A stretch of DNA of 64,000 nt from Methanobrevibacter sp. Its GTDB lineage: Archaea; Methanobacteriota; Methanobacteria; Methanobacteriales; Methanobacteriaceae. Under the pieces are notes generated by a model, which was not told where the DNA came from, ran no database searches, and saw only the letters and a program-made list of their open reading frames with translations. Positions 25,860-33,436 of this stretch are shown here, piece after piece (the stretch's first letter is position 1; every line of letters starts with the position of its first letter). Made by a program: the position numbers and the translations under genes. Location of the stretch: the NCBI RefSeq assembly GCF_017539065.1, contig NZ_JAFYHP010000003.1, positions 1-64,000 of the forward strand, given 5' to 3'.

Positions 25860-26841
25860 TGAACTCACTCTCCTTAATTCTTGGATCAATCAGATAGTAA
25901 GAAATATCTGCAAGTAGGTTACCAACAAATACAAATATTGCACTGATAATCACAATTCCTAAAAATAATGGCACGTCACTTTGAAGACCTGCAGCTACTG
26001 CCGTTTGACCAATTCCAGGATATGTAAATACCTGTTCCACCATAACTGCACCACCAAACAATTCAGAAAATGACAGGAATTGTAGTGTGATTGCAGGCAA
26101 CATTATATTTCTTAATCCATGATTTTTAATTAAATCCCAACCTTTTTCACCTCTAGATTTTGCAAATAATACATAATCAGAAGATAAAACTTGAATTAAT
26201 TCATTACGAGTATACATCGCAATCGGTGCAAGACCAACTAAACTCAAAGTCAAGGTAGGAAGAACGAGTCTTGATGCCCATTCCATGAATGTCGCATCGG
26301 TACTTTTAACACCTATCGGAACTCCAAATCCTATCGGGAACCAGCCTAAATAAACTGAAAATACCATTAAAACAAGCATACCCACCCAAAAAGATGGAGC
26401 AGATTGAATCGCATAACAATACACTTTTACTGCTTTATCAATCCAGGAGCCTTTATTTTTACCTGCCAAAACGCCCAATACAAAACCAAATATTCCACTT
26501 AATATCCATGAAATGGCCATTAATACGAATGATGCGGAAAATTTATCAATGATTACATCAATAACCGGAGCACGATATATCAATGATGTTCCAAGGTCAA
26601 GTTGAATTAAATCTAAAAGCCAATGATAAATTTTTGTTGGTAATGGAACATTAGTACCAAAATACTGTTCTAAAATTTGACGTTGTGCTTCTGATACCGC
26701 AGCACCATGTAAATAAGCATTAACTGGATCAATAGGGGATAAATCTAACAATACAAAACTAAAAATTGCAACAGCAATCATCAATATTATGAAACGTATT
26801 AATTTAAAACCAAAATATTTTGCTAGCTTTTGTTTATTCAC
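25852..26841 (-). CDS. ABC importer permease, DppB/NikB/OppB type (system 1)
   Basis: First permease (329 aa), about six helices, with the family signature DLSPIDPVNAYLHG after helix 1, YRAPVIDVIIDKFSASFVL, and the coupling loop ARSRGEKGWDLIKNHGLRN. No ATG fits; a GTG at 26841 follows AAGGGGG by nine bases and is the likely start. The poly-T stretch between the binding-protein gene and this one (26842-26893) may lower permease expression relative to the binding protein. Paralogue: 35121-36116. Confidence 0.9.
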   Translation of the reverse strand: MNKQKLAKYFGFKLIRFIILMIAVAIFSFVLLDLSPIDPVNAYLHGAAVSEAQRQILEQYFGTNVPLPTKIYHWLLDLIQLDLGTSLIYRAPVIDVIIDKFSASFVLMAISWILSGIFGFVLGVLAGKNKGSWIDKAVKVYCYAIQSAPSFWVGMLVLMVFSVYLGWFPIGFGVPIGVKSTDATFMEWASRLVLPTLTLSLVGLAPIAMYTRNELIQVLSSDYVLFAKSRGEKGWDLIKNHGLRNIMLPAITLQFLSFSELFGGAVMVEQVFTYPGIGQTAVAAGLQSDVPLFLGIVIISAIFVFVGNLLADISYYLIDPRIKESEFND

Positions 26842-26893
26842 TGAAATAAACCCCCTTAACAAATTTTAAAAAAAATAAAAAAGGAAAAAATGT

Positions 26894-28510
26894 TTATGCA
26901 GTTTCATTGGTTCTAGTCCAATCAACTACATTGATTAAAACATCATTTCCTAAACCATCAGGTTGTTCTCCAATGTCAATACCATCTTTAATGAAATAGT
27001 TGTAGTCATAGTTAACCATCCATACGAATGGAGCATCACCAGCAGGACCCCAACCTCCACCGTTAACGAGTGCAGAGTTAGCCCATAATGTATCGGCTTG
27101 TGATAAGTCACTAGTATGCATTGCTTGTTCCATCAATGCATCAGAATCAGAATTGTTATATAAATTAGGATTCATATAGAAATCATCTGCCTCTTTACTG
27201 TGGTATTGTTGATAGATTGATTTATATGGGTCTGGAGAAGTTTGTTGCATTAATGCAGCTGAGCTGTACATGTTTGCATAAATTGTATCCCAGTCAGCAC
27301 CAACAAGATTTACTTCAATTCCGAATTCTTTTGCCTGTTCAGCAAATACTGTGGATAGAGATTGTCTGTCAAGATAGTCAGGTGGATAATATAAATCGAA
27401 TGATGCTTTTACACCGTCTTTTTCAACGATTCCATCACCGTCAGTATCTGTCCATCCCCCTTCTTTTAAGATTTCTTTTGCTTTATCAACATCAGCATCT
27501 TGAACTTTAGCATCAGGGTTTGCATATTCTCTTGTATCTACACTTGTAAATTCAGGAGTTGCGTGACCTGAGAAAATTTCATCACACATTGCTTGACGGT
27601 CAATACCGACATTCAATGCTTCTCTGATTGCTTTATCAGCAGTTACATTGTTACCTATTTTAGAGCCAGCAGGACTTTTAAGGCCTGTGTCTTCAAGATA
27701 TGGCAAGGATACACCTTGTGCTCTTCCAGCAGACACTTCATAGAATTGATATCCATCTACAGTTTGGTTTAATGAAGAAGTTGCAACAGGCACAACATCA
27801 ACCTGACCGGATTTAGCAAGTTCTAACCAGGTAGCTTCTTCAGGGAATAATAAGGTTATTTGAGTAAAGTATGGTTTATCACCATAATAATTGTCATTAA
27901 CTTTAAAAATGGCTTGTTGACCTTTATCCCAGTGGTCTAATACATATGGTCCAGTACCGATAGGGTTTTCACCGAAAGTCTCATTATCATAGGAATCAGA
28001 TGGCAAAATACCCACATATCTTAAGTCATAAATGAATGTTGATCTTGGTTCAACTAAATTGAATTCGACACAAGTACTGTTTTTAACAGTCACCTCTTCA
28101 ATATTTGTTAAATCAATATCAGATTCAGTGTCCCTTCCTGTGTTAAATGTGAATGCAACATCATCAGCGTCAAATGTTGAGTTGTCTGAAAATACCACAT
28201 CATCTCTTAAGTTTACAGTCCATGTTTTACCGTCGTCACTGATTGAATAATCAGTGGCAAGATCAGGTACTATATCACCGTTTTTATCTGTCTTAAATAA
28301 ACAAGTAAATACTAATGGATTATAATTCTGGTGCCCACATCCCCAACCGGTAATTGAGTTGAACCCTGCTTCAGGTTCTTTAATGTTACTGTGTGCAGCT
28401 ACAGTTAAATGAGTAGGATCAGAGTCAGTTGAACCTCCCATAAACATAAATGCAGCTCCAATAATAGCCACTAGAACTACAGCTCCACCAATTAAAAGTT
28501 TTTTATCCAT
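26894..28510 (-). CDS. ABC importer substrate-binding protein, SBP_bac_5 (system 1)
   Basis: Extracellular binding protein of the peptide/nickel family (538 aa). An N-terminal membrane anchor (about residues 5-26, KLLIGGAVVLVAIIGAAF) has no lipobox cysteine, so it is probably tethered by the helix. The family features NYNPLVFTCLFKTD, NPIGTGPYVLDHWDKGQQAI and GGWTDTDGDGIVEKDGVKA are present. GGTGA precedes the ATG at 28510. Two GTANTAC palindromes lie at 28553 and 28585 in its promoter. NikA-like nickel (chelate) or oligopeptide binding is possible; ligand residues cannot be assigned. Confidence 0.9.
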   Translation of the reverse strand: MDKKLLIGGAVVLVAIIGAAFMFMGGSTDSDPTHLTVAAHSNIKEPEAGFNSITGWGCGHQNYNPLVFTCLFKTDKNGDIVPDLATDYSISDDGKTWTVNLRDDVVFSDNSTFDADDVAFTFNTGRDTESDIDLTNIEEVTVKNSTCVEFNLVEPRSTFIYDLRYVGILPSDSYDNETFGENPIGTGPYVLDHWDKGQQAIFKVNDNYYGDKPYFTQITLLFPEEATWLELAKSGQVDVVPVATSSLNQTVDGYQFYEVSAGRAQGVSLPYLEDTGLKSPAGSKIGNNVTADKAIREALNVGIDRQAMCDEIFSGHATPEFTSVDTREYANPDAKVQDADVDKAKEILKEGGWTDTDGDGIVEKDGVKASFDLYYPPDYLDRQSLSTVFAEQAKEFGIEVNLVGADWDTIYANMYSSAALMQQTSPDPYKSIYQQYHSKEADDFYMNPNLYNNSDSDALMEQAMHTSDLSQADTLWANSALVNGGGWGPAGDAPFVWMVNYDYNYFIKDGIDIGEQPDGLGNDVLINVVDWTRTNETA

Positions 28511-28546
28511 AAAATTCACCATTAATTAATATTCAACCTATTAAAA

Positions 28547-28597
28547 TAAAAAGTAATACTTTTTAATGGAAAAATCCCTAATAAGTAATACTAAATA
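28547..28597 (-). promoter_or_regulatory. Paired GTANTAC palindromes upstream of importer system 1
   Basis: GTAATAC occurs at 28553-28559, inside a 19-base odd palindrome of the form TAAAAAGTANTACTTTTTA, and again at 28585-28591, 32 bases apart start to start. On the minus strand a TATA-like TTTATTTA (28593-28600) directly precedes the second copy, so both lie across the expected start of transcription of the binding-protein gene. A related site, AAAAGTAT/ATTACTTTT, lies at 28642-28660. Confidence 0.6.
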
Positions 28598-28771
28598 AAC
28601 TTATTTTAATATTATTTAATATTTACTTGAAGATTATATAAAAAAGTATTTATTACTTTTAACTTTCCTATGAAAAATAAAAAATGTTTAAAATACTTAA
28701 TCAAAAAATGAAAGAACCAATAATTTTAAAAAGGTAATATCTCTTATAATAACAATTTACACAATCGAAAA

Positions 28772-28811
28772 GTAATACACTTTTTGAAAAAAAAATTTAC
28801 ATAAGTAATAC
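28772..28811 (+). promoter_or_regulatory. Paired GTANTAC sites upstream of the QueG-like gene
   Basis: GTAATAC at 28772-28778 and 28805-28811, 33 bases apart, lie 41-75 bases before the ATG at 28853. A TATA-like TTTAAATAAT follows at about 28822. The 342-base divergent region 28511-28852 holds nothing else apparent beyond these and the system 1 sites. Confidence 0.55.
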
Positions 28812-28852
28812 AAAAATTAAATTTAAATAATATCAACATTAGATATCCACCT

Positions 28853-29545
28853 ATGGATTTATCTCTCAAACTAAAGGAATACCTGATAAAAAATGGTGCT
28901 ATCGAAGTAGGATTTGCAGACATTACGAATTTTACACCAAAAGAAGGATTAAATTCAGGAGTTGTGTTTTATATCACATATCCAAAAGAAATCATCAAAA
29001 ACATGCAAAACGCACCAACACCAGAATATCTTGAGGAACTAATAAGTTTAAATTCAAGATTGGATGGGCTTGGGATGAAATGTGAAGAGTTTCTTATTAA
29101 TGAGGGATATGATGCCTATGCCCAAACAAAAAAAAGACTGGGCAGTGATTTTGGAGAATTCAATTCATTTGAATTGCCTCATAAAACGATAGCCACTCGT
29201 GCAGGCCTTGGATGGATTGGAAAATCCGCACTATTTACAACAAAAAAATATGGATCAGCTTTAAGATTATCATCAGTATTAACCAATGCTCCACTTGATT
29301 TTGGAGAACCCATACTTAAGTCAAATTGCGGAAAATGCGAAATTTGTAAAGATGCATGTCCTGGTGGCGCAATAAGTGGAAAAGAATGGAATTATAATCT
29401 TAAAAGAAATGAATTTTATGACGATAAAAAATGCGAAAAATATGCGTTAATAGTATCAGAAGAGAATTTAGGAAAAGCCGATACTGTATGTGGAAAATGC
29501 ATTTATGCATGCCCTCATACTCAAAAATATATTAAAAAATCATAA
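28853..29545 (+). CDS. QueG-like 4Fe-4S double-cluster protein
   Basis: A 230 aa homologue of epoxyqueuosine reductase. The QueG core is plain: HKTIATRAGLGWIGKSALFT (110-129) and RLSSVLTNAPL. Two ferredoxin-type clusters follow, C159-x2-C162-x2-C165-x3-C169-P and C194/C213-x2-C216-x3-C220-P. It is shorter than bacterial QueG (about 350 aa) and has no extra C-terminal repeat. Methanogens are not expected to make queuosine, so another corrinoid- or flavin-linked reduction is likelier. No ribosome site precedes the ATG (leaderless candidate). Its stop overlaps the oppositely coded GNAT gene. Confidence 0.83.
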   Translation: MDLSLKLKEYLIKNGAIEVGFADITNFTPKEGLNSGVVFYITYPKEIIKNMQNAPTPEYLEELISLNSRLDGLGMKCEEFLINEGYDAYAQTKKRLGSDFGEFNSFELPHKTIATRAGLGWIGKSALFTTKKYGSALRLSSVLTNAPLDFGEPILKSNCGKCEICKDACPGGAISGKEWNYNLKRNEFYDDKKCEKYALIVSEENLGKADTVCGKCIYACPHTQKYIKKS

Positions 29546-30103
29546 TTCAACAGCATATCGAAAATCAGCGGCAAGAGGATTAATTTCCAGTTCCCGAATT
29601 TGCTTATCCATATGAACTGTTTGAAGCTCATCACCTGAATCTATGCGAACAACAAATCCCATTTTTGTCCAAAACTCAATAGCCCCATCTAAATTTTTGT
29701 GAGTATGGAGATAAATATCATTAAAATTGGATTCCTTGGCAAAATTTTCAGCTATAGAAAACATTTTTGAAGCCAAACCACAACGTCTGCATCTCCTATC
29801 AACAAATAGCCTCCATATACTAGAGGTAGTATCTTTAGAGTATAAATGCCTGAATTCCGGAAAATCCTTATCATAAGACCTTATTCCAATTGTGGCAATT
29901 ATTTCATGAGTTTCTTCAACATATGCTACAAAAAAATTATTTCTTTTAGGATTAATATAGTATTCCTCCATATTTACAACATCATGATGCCATTCAGGAA
30001 CATAATCATAACCAAATTCCTTTTTAATCATATCAAATAAGAACTCTTGAACCTTAGCAATTTCGATTGAGTCATTGGATAATTCTTTTATAACAACATT
30101 CAT
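29540..30103 (-). CDS. GNAT acetyltransferase, second paralogue
   Basis: A 187 aa GNAT-fold acetyltransferase, homologous to the protein at 24446-24952 along its whole length (IWRLFVDRRCRRCGLASKMF and FNDIYLHTHKNLDGAIEFW), with a C-terminal extension of about 20 residues. The ATG at 30103 is preferred over a GTG at 30112. Its promoter has TTTATATTAA (30134-30142) placed exactly between two GTANTAC palindromes. It is convergent with the QueG-like gene (six-base overlap) and divergent from the ATPase genes of importer system 1. Confidence 0.82.
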   Translation of the reverse strand: MNVVIKELSNDSIEIAKVQEFLFDMIKKEFGYDYVPEWHHDVVNMEEYYINPKRNNFFVAYVEETHEIIATIGIRSYDKDFPEFRHLYSKDTTSSIWRLFVDRRCRRCGLASKMFSIAENFAKESNFNDIYLHTHKNLDGAIEFWTKMGFVVRIDSGDELQTVHMDKQIRELEINPLAADFRYAVEL

Positions 30104-30123
30104 AAAAACCACATTTCAAGAAA

Positions 30124-30166
30124 GTATTACTATTAATATAAATCTTATTTAAAAAGTAATACTTTT
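30124..30166. promoter_or_regulatory. Paired GTANTAC palindromes between GNAT and importer ATPase genes
   Basis: GTATTAC at 30124-30130 and GTAATAC at 30156-30162, 32 bases apart. The second is the centre of a perfect 21-base odd palindrome (TTAAAAAGTA-A-TACTTTTTAA). The minus-strand TATA box for the GNAT gene sits between the two. The rightward ATPase genes have their own TATA (ACTATATAAAA, about 30210), 50 bases further on, so they may also be controlled. Confidence 0.65.
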
Positions 30167-30249
30167 TAATAAATTTTGAATAACTTTAATATTGATAAAG
30201 TACAAATTACTATATAAAATTTATCATTTGATGTTCACAAGGTGATTTG

Positions 30250-31209
30250 ATGGAAAAATTATTAGATGTTGAAAATGTTTCCATTTCATTTATTCAATAT
30301 ACCAAAGGTTTAAATCAAAGAGATTTGAAAGTCATCAGTGATTTGACCTTGGACATATCTGAAGGTGAAATATTAGCAGTTTTAGGTTCAAGCGGTTCTG
30401 GAAAAAGTCTGCTTGCTCACGCAATATTTGGAATCTTGCCTGAAAACGCAAACCTGAACGGGAACATAAAATATAAAGGGAAAATTTTATCACAGGAGGA
30501 TAAAGAGGAACTAAGAGGCAAAGACATAGTGCTTGTACCTCAATCAGTTAATTTTTTAGATCCTTTAATGAAAATTTCAGACCAAGCAATAGGACATGTT
30601 GAAAGTGACGAAGAGAAAAAAGCGAAAAAACAAAAACAAAGAGAAATTTTTGAGCATTACAACTTAGGCCCTGAAGTCGATGACATGTATCCATTCCAAT
30701 TATCCGGAGGAATGGCCAGAAGAGTACTCGTTTCAACAGCATTATTATCCAATCCAAAACTCGTTGTGGCAGACGAGCCTACACCAGGACTTGATGAAAA
30801 AACAGTACAAGAAACATTAAATCACTTTAAACACATGAAAGAAGATGGAATTGGAGTACTTTTAATCACTCACGACATACATGCCGCACTGGAAGTAGCA
30901 GATAGAATAGGAATATTCTATTCAGGATATGTAATTGAAATTGCACTAAAAGACGATTTCACAGGAGAAGGTGAAAACCTACTTCATCCATACACAAAAG
31001 CACTATTTAAAGCACTGCCGGCGAACGGATTTGAAATAATTAAAGGCCATCAACCTTTGCATGGAGAAATACCAAAAGGCTGTCCTTACTATGACAGATG
31101 TGAAATGAGATTTGACAGATGCAAAGAAGAAAGGCCAGAACTCTTAGACCTTGGAAAGAAAAAAGTTAGATGCTTTAAATATGAGGAGGGTGTGCAAGAT
31201 GGAACTTAA
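30250..31209 (+). CDS. ABC importer ATPase, DppD/NikD/OppD type (system 1)
   Basis: Nucleotide-binding subunit (319 aa). Walker A GSSGSGKSLL, signature LSGGMARRV, Walker B LVVADEPTPGLD and the switch histidine in LLITHDIH are intact. The C-terminal oligo_HPY region carries four cysteines (CPYYDRCEMRFDRC then VRCF), which in some DppD proteins bind a 4Fe-4S cluster. GGTGA lies four bases before the ATG at 30250. With the following ATPase it completes system 1, whose binding protein and permeases are coded on the other strand 2-5 kb to the left. Confidence 0.9.
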   Translation: MEKLLDVENVSISFIQYTKGLNQRDLKVISDLTLDISEGEILAVLGSSGSGKSLLAHAIFGILPENANLNGNIKYKGKILSQEDKEELRGKDIVLVPQSVNFLDPLMKISDQAIGHVESDEEKKAKKQKQREIFEHYNLGPEVDDMYPFQLSGGMARRVLVSTALLSNPKLVVADEPTPGLDEKTVQETLNHFKHMKEDGIGVLLITHDIHAALEVADRIGIFYSGYVIEIALKDDFTGEGENLLHPYTKALFKALPANGFEIIKGHQPLHGEIPKGCPYYDRCEMRFDRCKEERPELLDLGKKKVRCFKYEEGVQDGT

Positions 31210-31813
31210 GGCAACAAATATCTCATTCAAATACCCATCAGCAAAGAAATACCTATTAAAAGATATTAATCTTGAATTAGACAATAAAAAAATTATCGGA
31301 TTAATCGGTGACAGTGGTAGTGGAAAATCTACATTATGTAAAATTTTATCAGGCTATGTTACAAAATACGAAGGAAGCGTAACATTTGATGGTCAACCAC
31401 TTCCTAAAAAAGGATTTAAGCCTGTTCAACTAATATACCAACACCCTGAAAAAGTAATGAATCCAAAATGGAAAATGAAACAGGTCTTAGAAGAATCCTG
31501 GGACGTCACTGATGATGCTTTAGCTGAATTTGGTATTCAAAAAAGCTGGTTGACAAGATTTCCTCAAGAGTTATCCGGAGGAGAGCTTCAAAGATTTTCC
31601 GTTTTAAGATCCCTCAATCCAAATACAAAATTCCTGATTGCTGATGAAATGACCACAATGCTTGATGCAATCACACAGGCACAGATATTGGATTCAGTTC
31701 TGAAAATAGTCAAAAAAAGAAAAATGGGATTCTTACTTGTAAGTCACGATATGCCTCTAGTAGAGACAATCTGTGATGAAAAAATATATTTGAAAGATAT
31801 TAATGGCGTTTAA
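31199..31813 (+). CDS. ABC importer ATPase, DppF/NikE/OppF type (system 1)
   Basis: Second nucleotide-binding subunit, short (204 aa) and without the oligo_HPY tail. Walker A GDSGSGKSTLC, signature LSGGELQRFS, Walker B FLIADEMTTMLD and switch LLVSHDMP are present. The ATG at 31199 overlaps the partner gene by 11 bases and follows GAGGAGGGTG; an upstream frame at 31151 lacks a ribosome site. Its end overlaps the convergent MATE gene by four bases. Paralogue: 37911-38522. Confidence 0.9.
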   Translation: MELKATNISFKYPSAKKYLLKDINLELDNKKIIGLIGDSGSGKSTLCKILSGYVTKYEGSVTFDGQPLPKKGFKPVQLIYQHPEKVMNPKWKMKQVLEESWDVTDDALAEFGIQKSWLTRFPQELSGGELQRFSVLRSLNPNTKFLIADEMTTMLDAITQAQILDSVLKIVKKRKMGFLLVSHDMPLVETICDEKIYLKDINGV

Positions 31814-33180
31814 TCATTAATATCCATCAATTTTTTTACTTGCCAATCAGCCCACACCATAGTAATGTTATTTGATATAATCTCGCCTAGAACAATACCC
31901 ATCCAGGCCCCCCAGACACCATAATCTAAAACAACACCCAATAAAACTGCGAAGAATATTGTAAATCCTGTTTCCCTCATGATTGTCTGGAACATTGCAG
32001 TGATTCCTTTACCAATGCCCTGGAAAACATAAGTTGAAGCCACACCAACTGCCATTGTCGGATAATAAATTACAATCCATGCTAAAAAGCTTGTAAGTTC
32101 CGGAGCTATTCTTACACTAGTTCCGGTTGAAGCAAATATTGATGCAATATCACCAGAGAATACATTTGTCAGAATCGCTACAACAAATGCAATAACTATT
32201 GAGACTTTCATTGCATATCTATGGGCAATCTGAATGTTTTTATAGTTTTTAGCACCATAATTTGCAGCAATTACACTAATCAATGCGGTTCCAATTGCCA
32301 AAAGAGGTGTTGTTCCAATTGTAACTATCCTCCAACCGGTTGAATACACGGCAACCGAATCAGTTGAGCCCAAATAAGCTAAAAGCGCCGAAAAGACCGC
32401 AGCGAAAAATGCATTGTTTAGAAGCTGGATACTCGCGGGAATTCCAACCTTGATAATATCTGTTGAAATCTCATTTTTGAATTCAAAATTAACCAGATTA
32501 GGTTTTAGATAAGTGTCCTTTTTAATATAAAACCAATATAATAAAATCAAAATCACAAATATTGATGAGATAATCGTTGCAACAGCTGCACCTTTAACAC
32601 CCAAATTCAAAGTGTAGATGAAAATAGGATCCAAAATCATGTTTAAAATCGCTGAAGCAATCATTGCATACATTGGCCTTGTAGTATCCCCTTCTCCTCT
32701 AAAAATTCCATATAATGCGTTGGATAGGATAATAAAAATAGATCCAAAAAGGATTATTACTCCATAATCAGTGGCATAGCCAATAGTATTGTCTGCACCC
32801 ATCGCATTTAAAATCGGATTTAACAAAATCAATAGAACAGCCGTGATGAGTAATGAAAGAATAATGTCAATTATTATTGAATGAACTGACGCATTATCTG
32901 CTTTTGGTTTATTCTCTTCACCCAAATATTTTGACAGGGCAAAAGCGGCACCTGAACCCAATCCATTTCCAAAACCGATTAAAATCATGAATATTGGTGT
33001 GAAGAATCCGACGCCCGCCAGTGCATCAGCACCAAGACCCGATACCCAAGCGGCGTCAATCAGATTATAAAAACTAGTTATGAGCAATGAAACAATCAAA
33101 GGCATAGACATCTTAATTAATGCTTTTTTTGGATTTTCAAGCATTATATCTACGTTATTGGATGAATCATTGCAAATCAT
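31810..33180 (-). CDS. MATE family efflux transporter
   Basis: Na+/H+-driven multidrug and toxin extrusion type transporter with about 12 membrane helices in two homologous halves (456 aa). It opens with MLENPKKALIKMSMPLIVSLLI and has FRGEGDTTRPMYAMIASAILN between the halves. The start is uncertain: ATG 33180 or the internal Met 13 at the canonical position. It lies on the opposite strand between importer systems 1 and 2. The substrate is unknown. Confidence 0.88.
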   Translation of the reverse strand: MICNDSSNNVDIMLENPKKALIKMSMPLIVSLLITSFYNLIDAAWVSGLGADALAGVGFFTPIFMILIGFGNGLGSGAAFALSKYLGEENKPKADNASVHSIIIDIILSLLITAVLLILLNPILNAMGADNTIGYATDYGVIILFGSIFIILSNALYGIFRGEGDTTRPMYAMIASAILNMILDPIFIYTLNLGVKGAAVATIISSIFVILILLYWFYIKKDTYLKPNLVNFEFKNEISTDIIKVGIPASIQLLNNAFFAAVFSALLAYLGSTDSVAVYSTGWRIVTIGTTPLLAIGTALISVIAANYGAKNYKNIQIAHRYAMKVSIVIAFVVAILTNVFSGDIASIFASTGTSVRIAPELTSFLAWIVIYYPTMAVGVASTYVFQGIGKGITAMFQTIMRETGFTIFFAVLLGVVLDYGVWGAWMGIVLGEIISNNITMVWADWQVKKLMDIND

Positions 33181-33339
33181 ATATAGATATTAAAATTTAT
33201 TCAAATATAAAACTAATCTTTTGTTAAGACTTTTTCTTTGAAACACATTATCCACTCAAGTAGGCTTAAAATTGTTGATAGTAATTTTTATTTACTTAAA
33301 ACTTTAAAAATTAAATTTGTAATATCATTATAATTAAAA

Positions 33340-33379
33340 GTATTACATAAAATAATAATTTATTATAAAAAAGTAATGC
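33340..33379 (+). promoter_or_regulatory. Paired GTANTAC palindromes upstream of importer system 2
   Basis: GTATTAC at 33340-33346 and a one-base variant GTAATGC at 33373-33379, 33 bases apart, flank a TATA-like TTATTATAAA (33359-33368). The arrangement copies that of the GNAT gene at 30.1 kb. The binding-protein ATG is at 33437, leaving a leader of about 45 bases. Confidence 0.6.
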
Positions 33380-33436
33380 TATAAGGTGGGATATTACTTT
33401 AGATTTTATAAAAATATAATTTTAACGAGGAAAAAA

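Noticed and set aside
25005-28510. Firm assignment of the importers to nickel (NikABC)
   Set aside because: SBP_bac_5 proteins bind peptides, nickel chelates, sugars and opines; no ligand residues can be assigned from sequence alone.
28853-29545. Annotating the QueG-like gene as true epoxyqueuosine reductase
   Set aside because: The protein is much shorter than QueG and archaea of this group are not known to make queuosine by that route; only the family name is safe.
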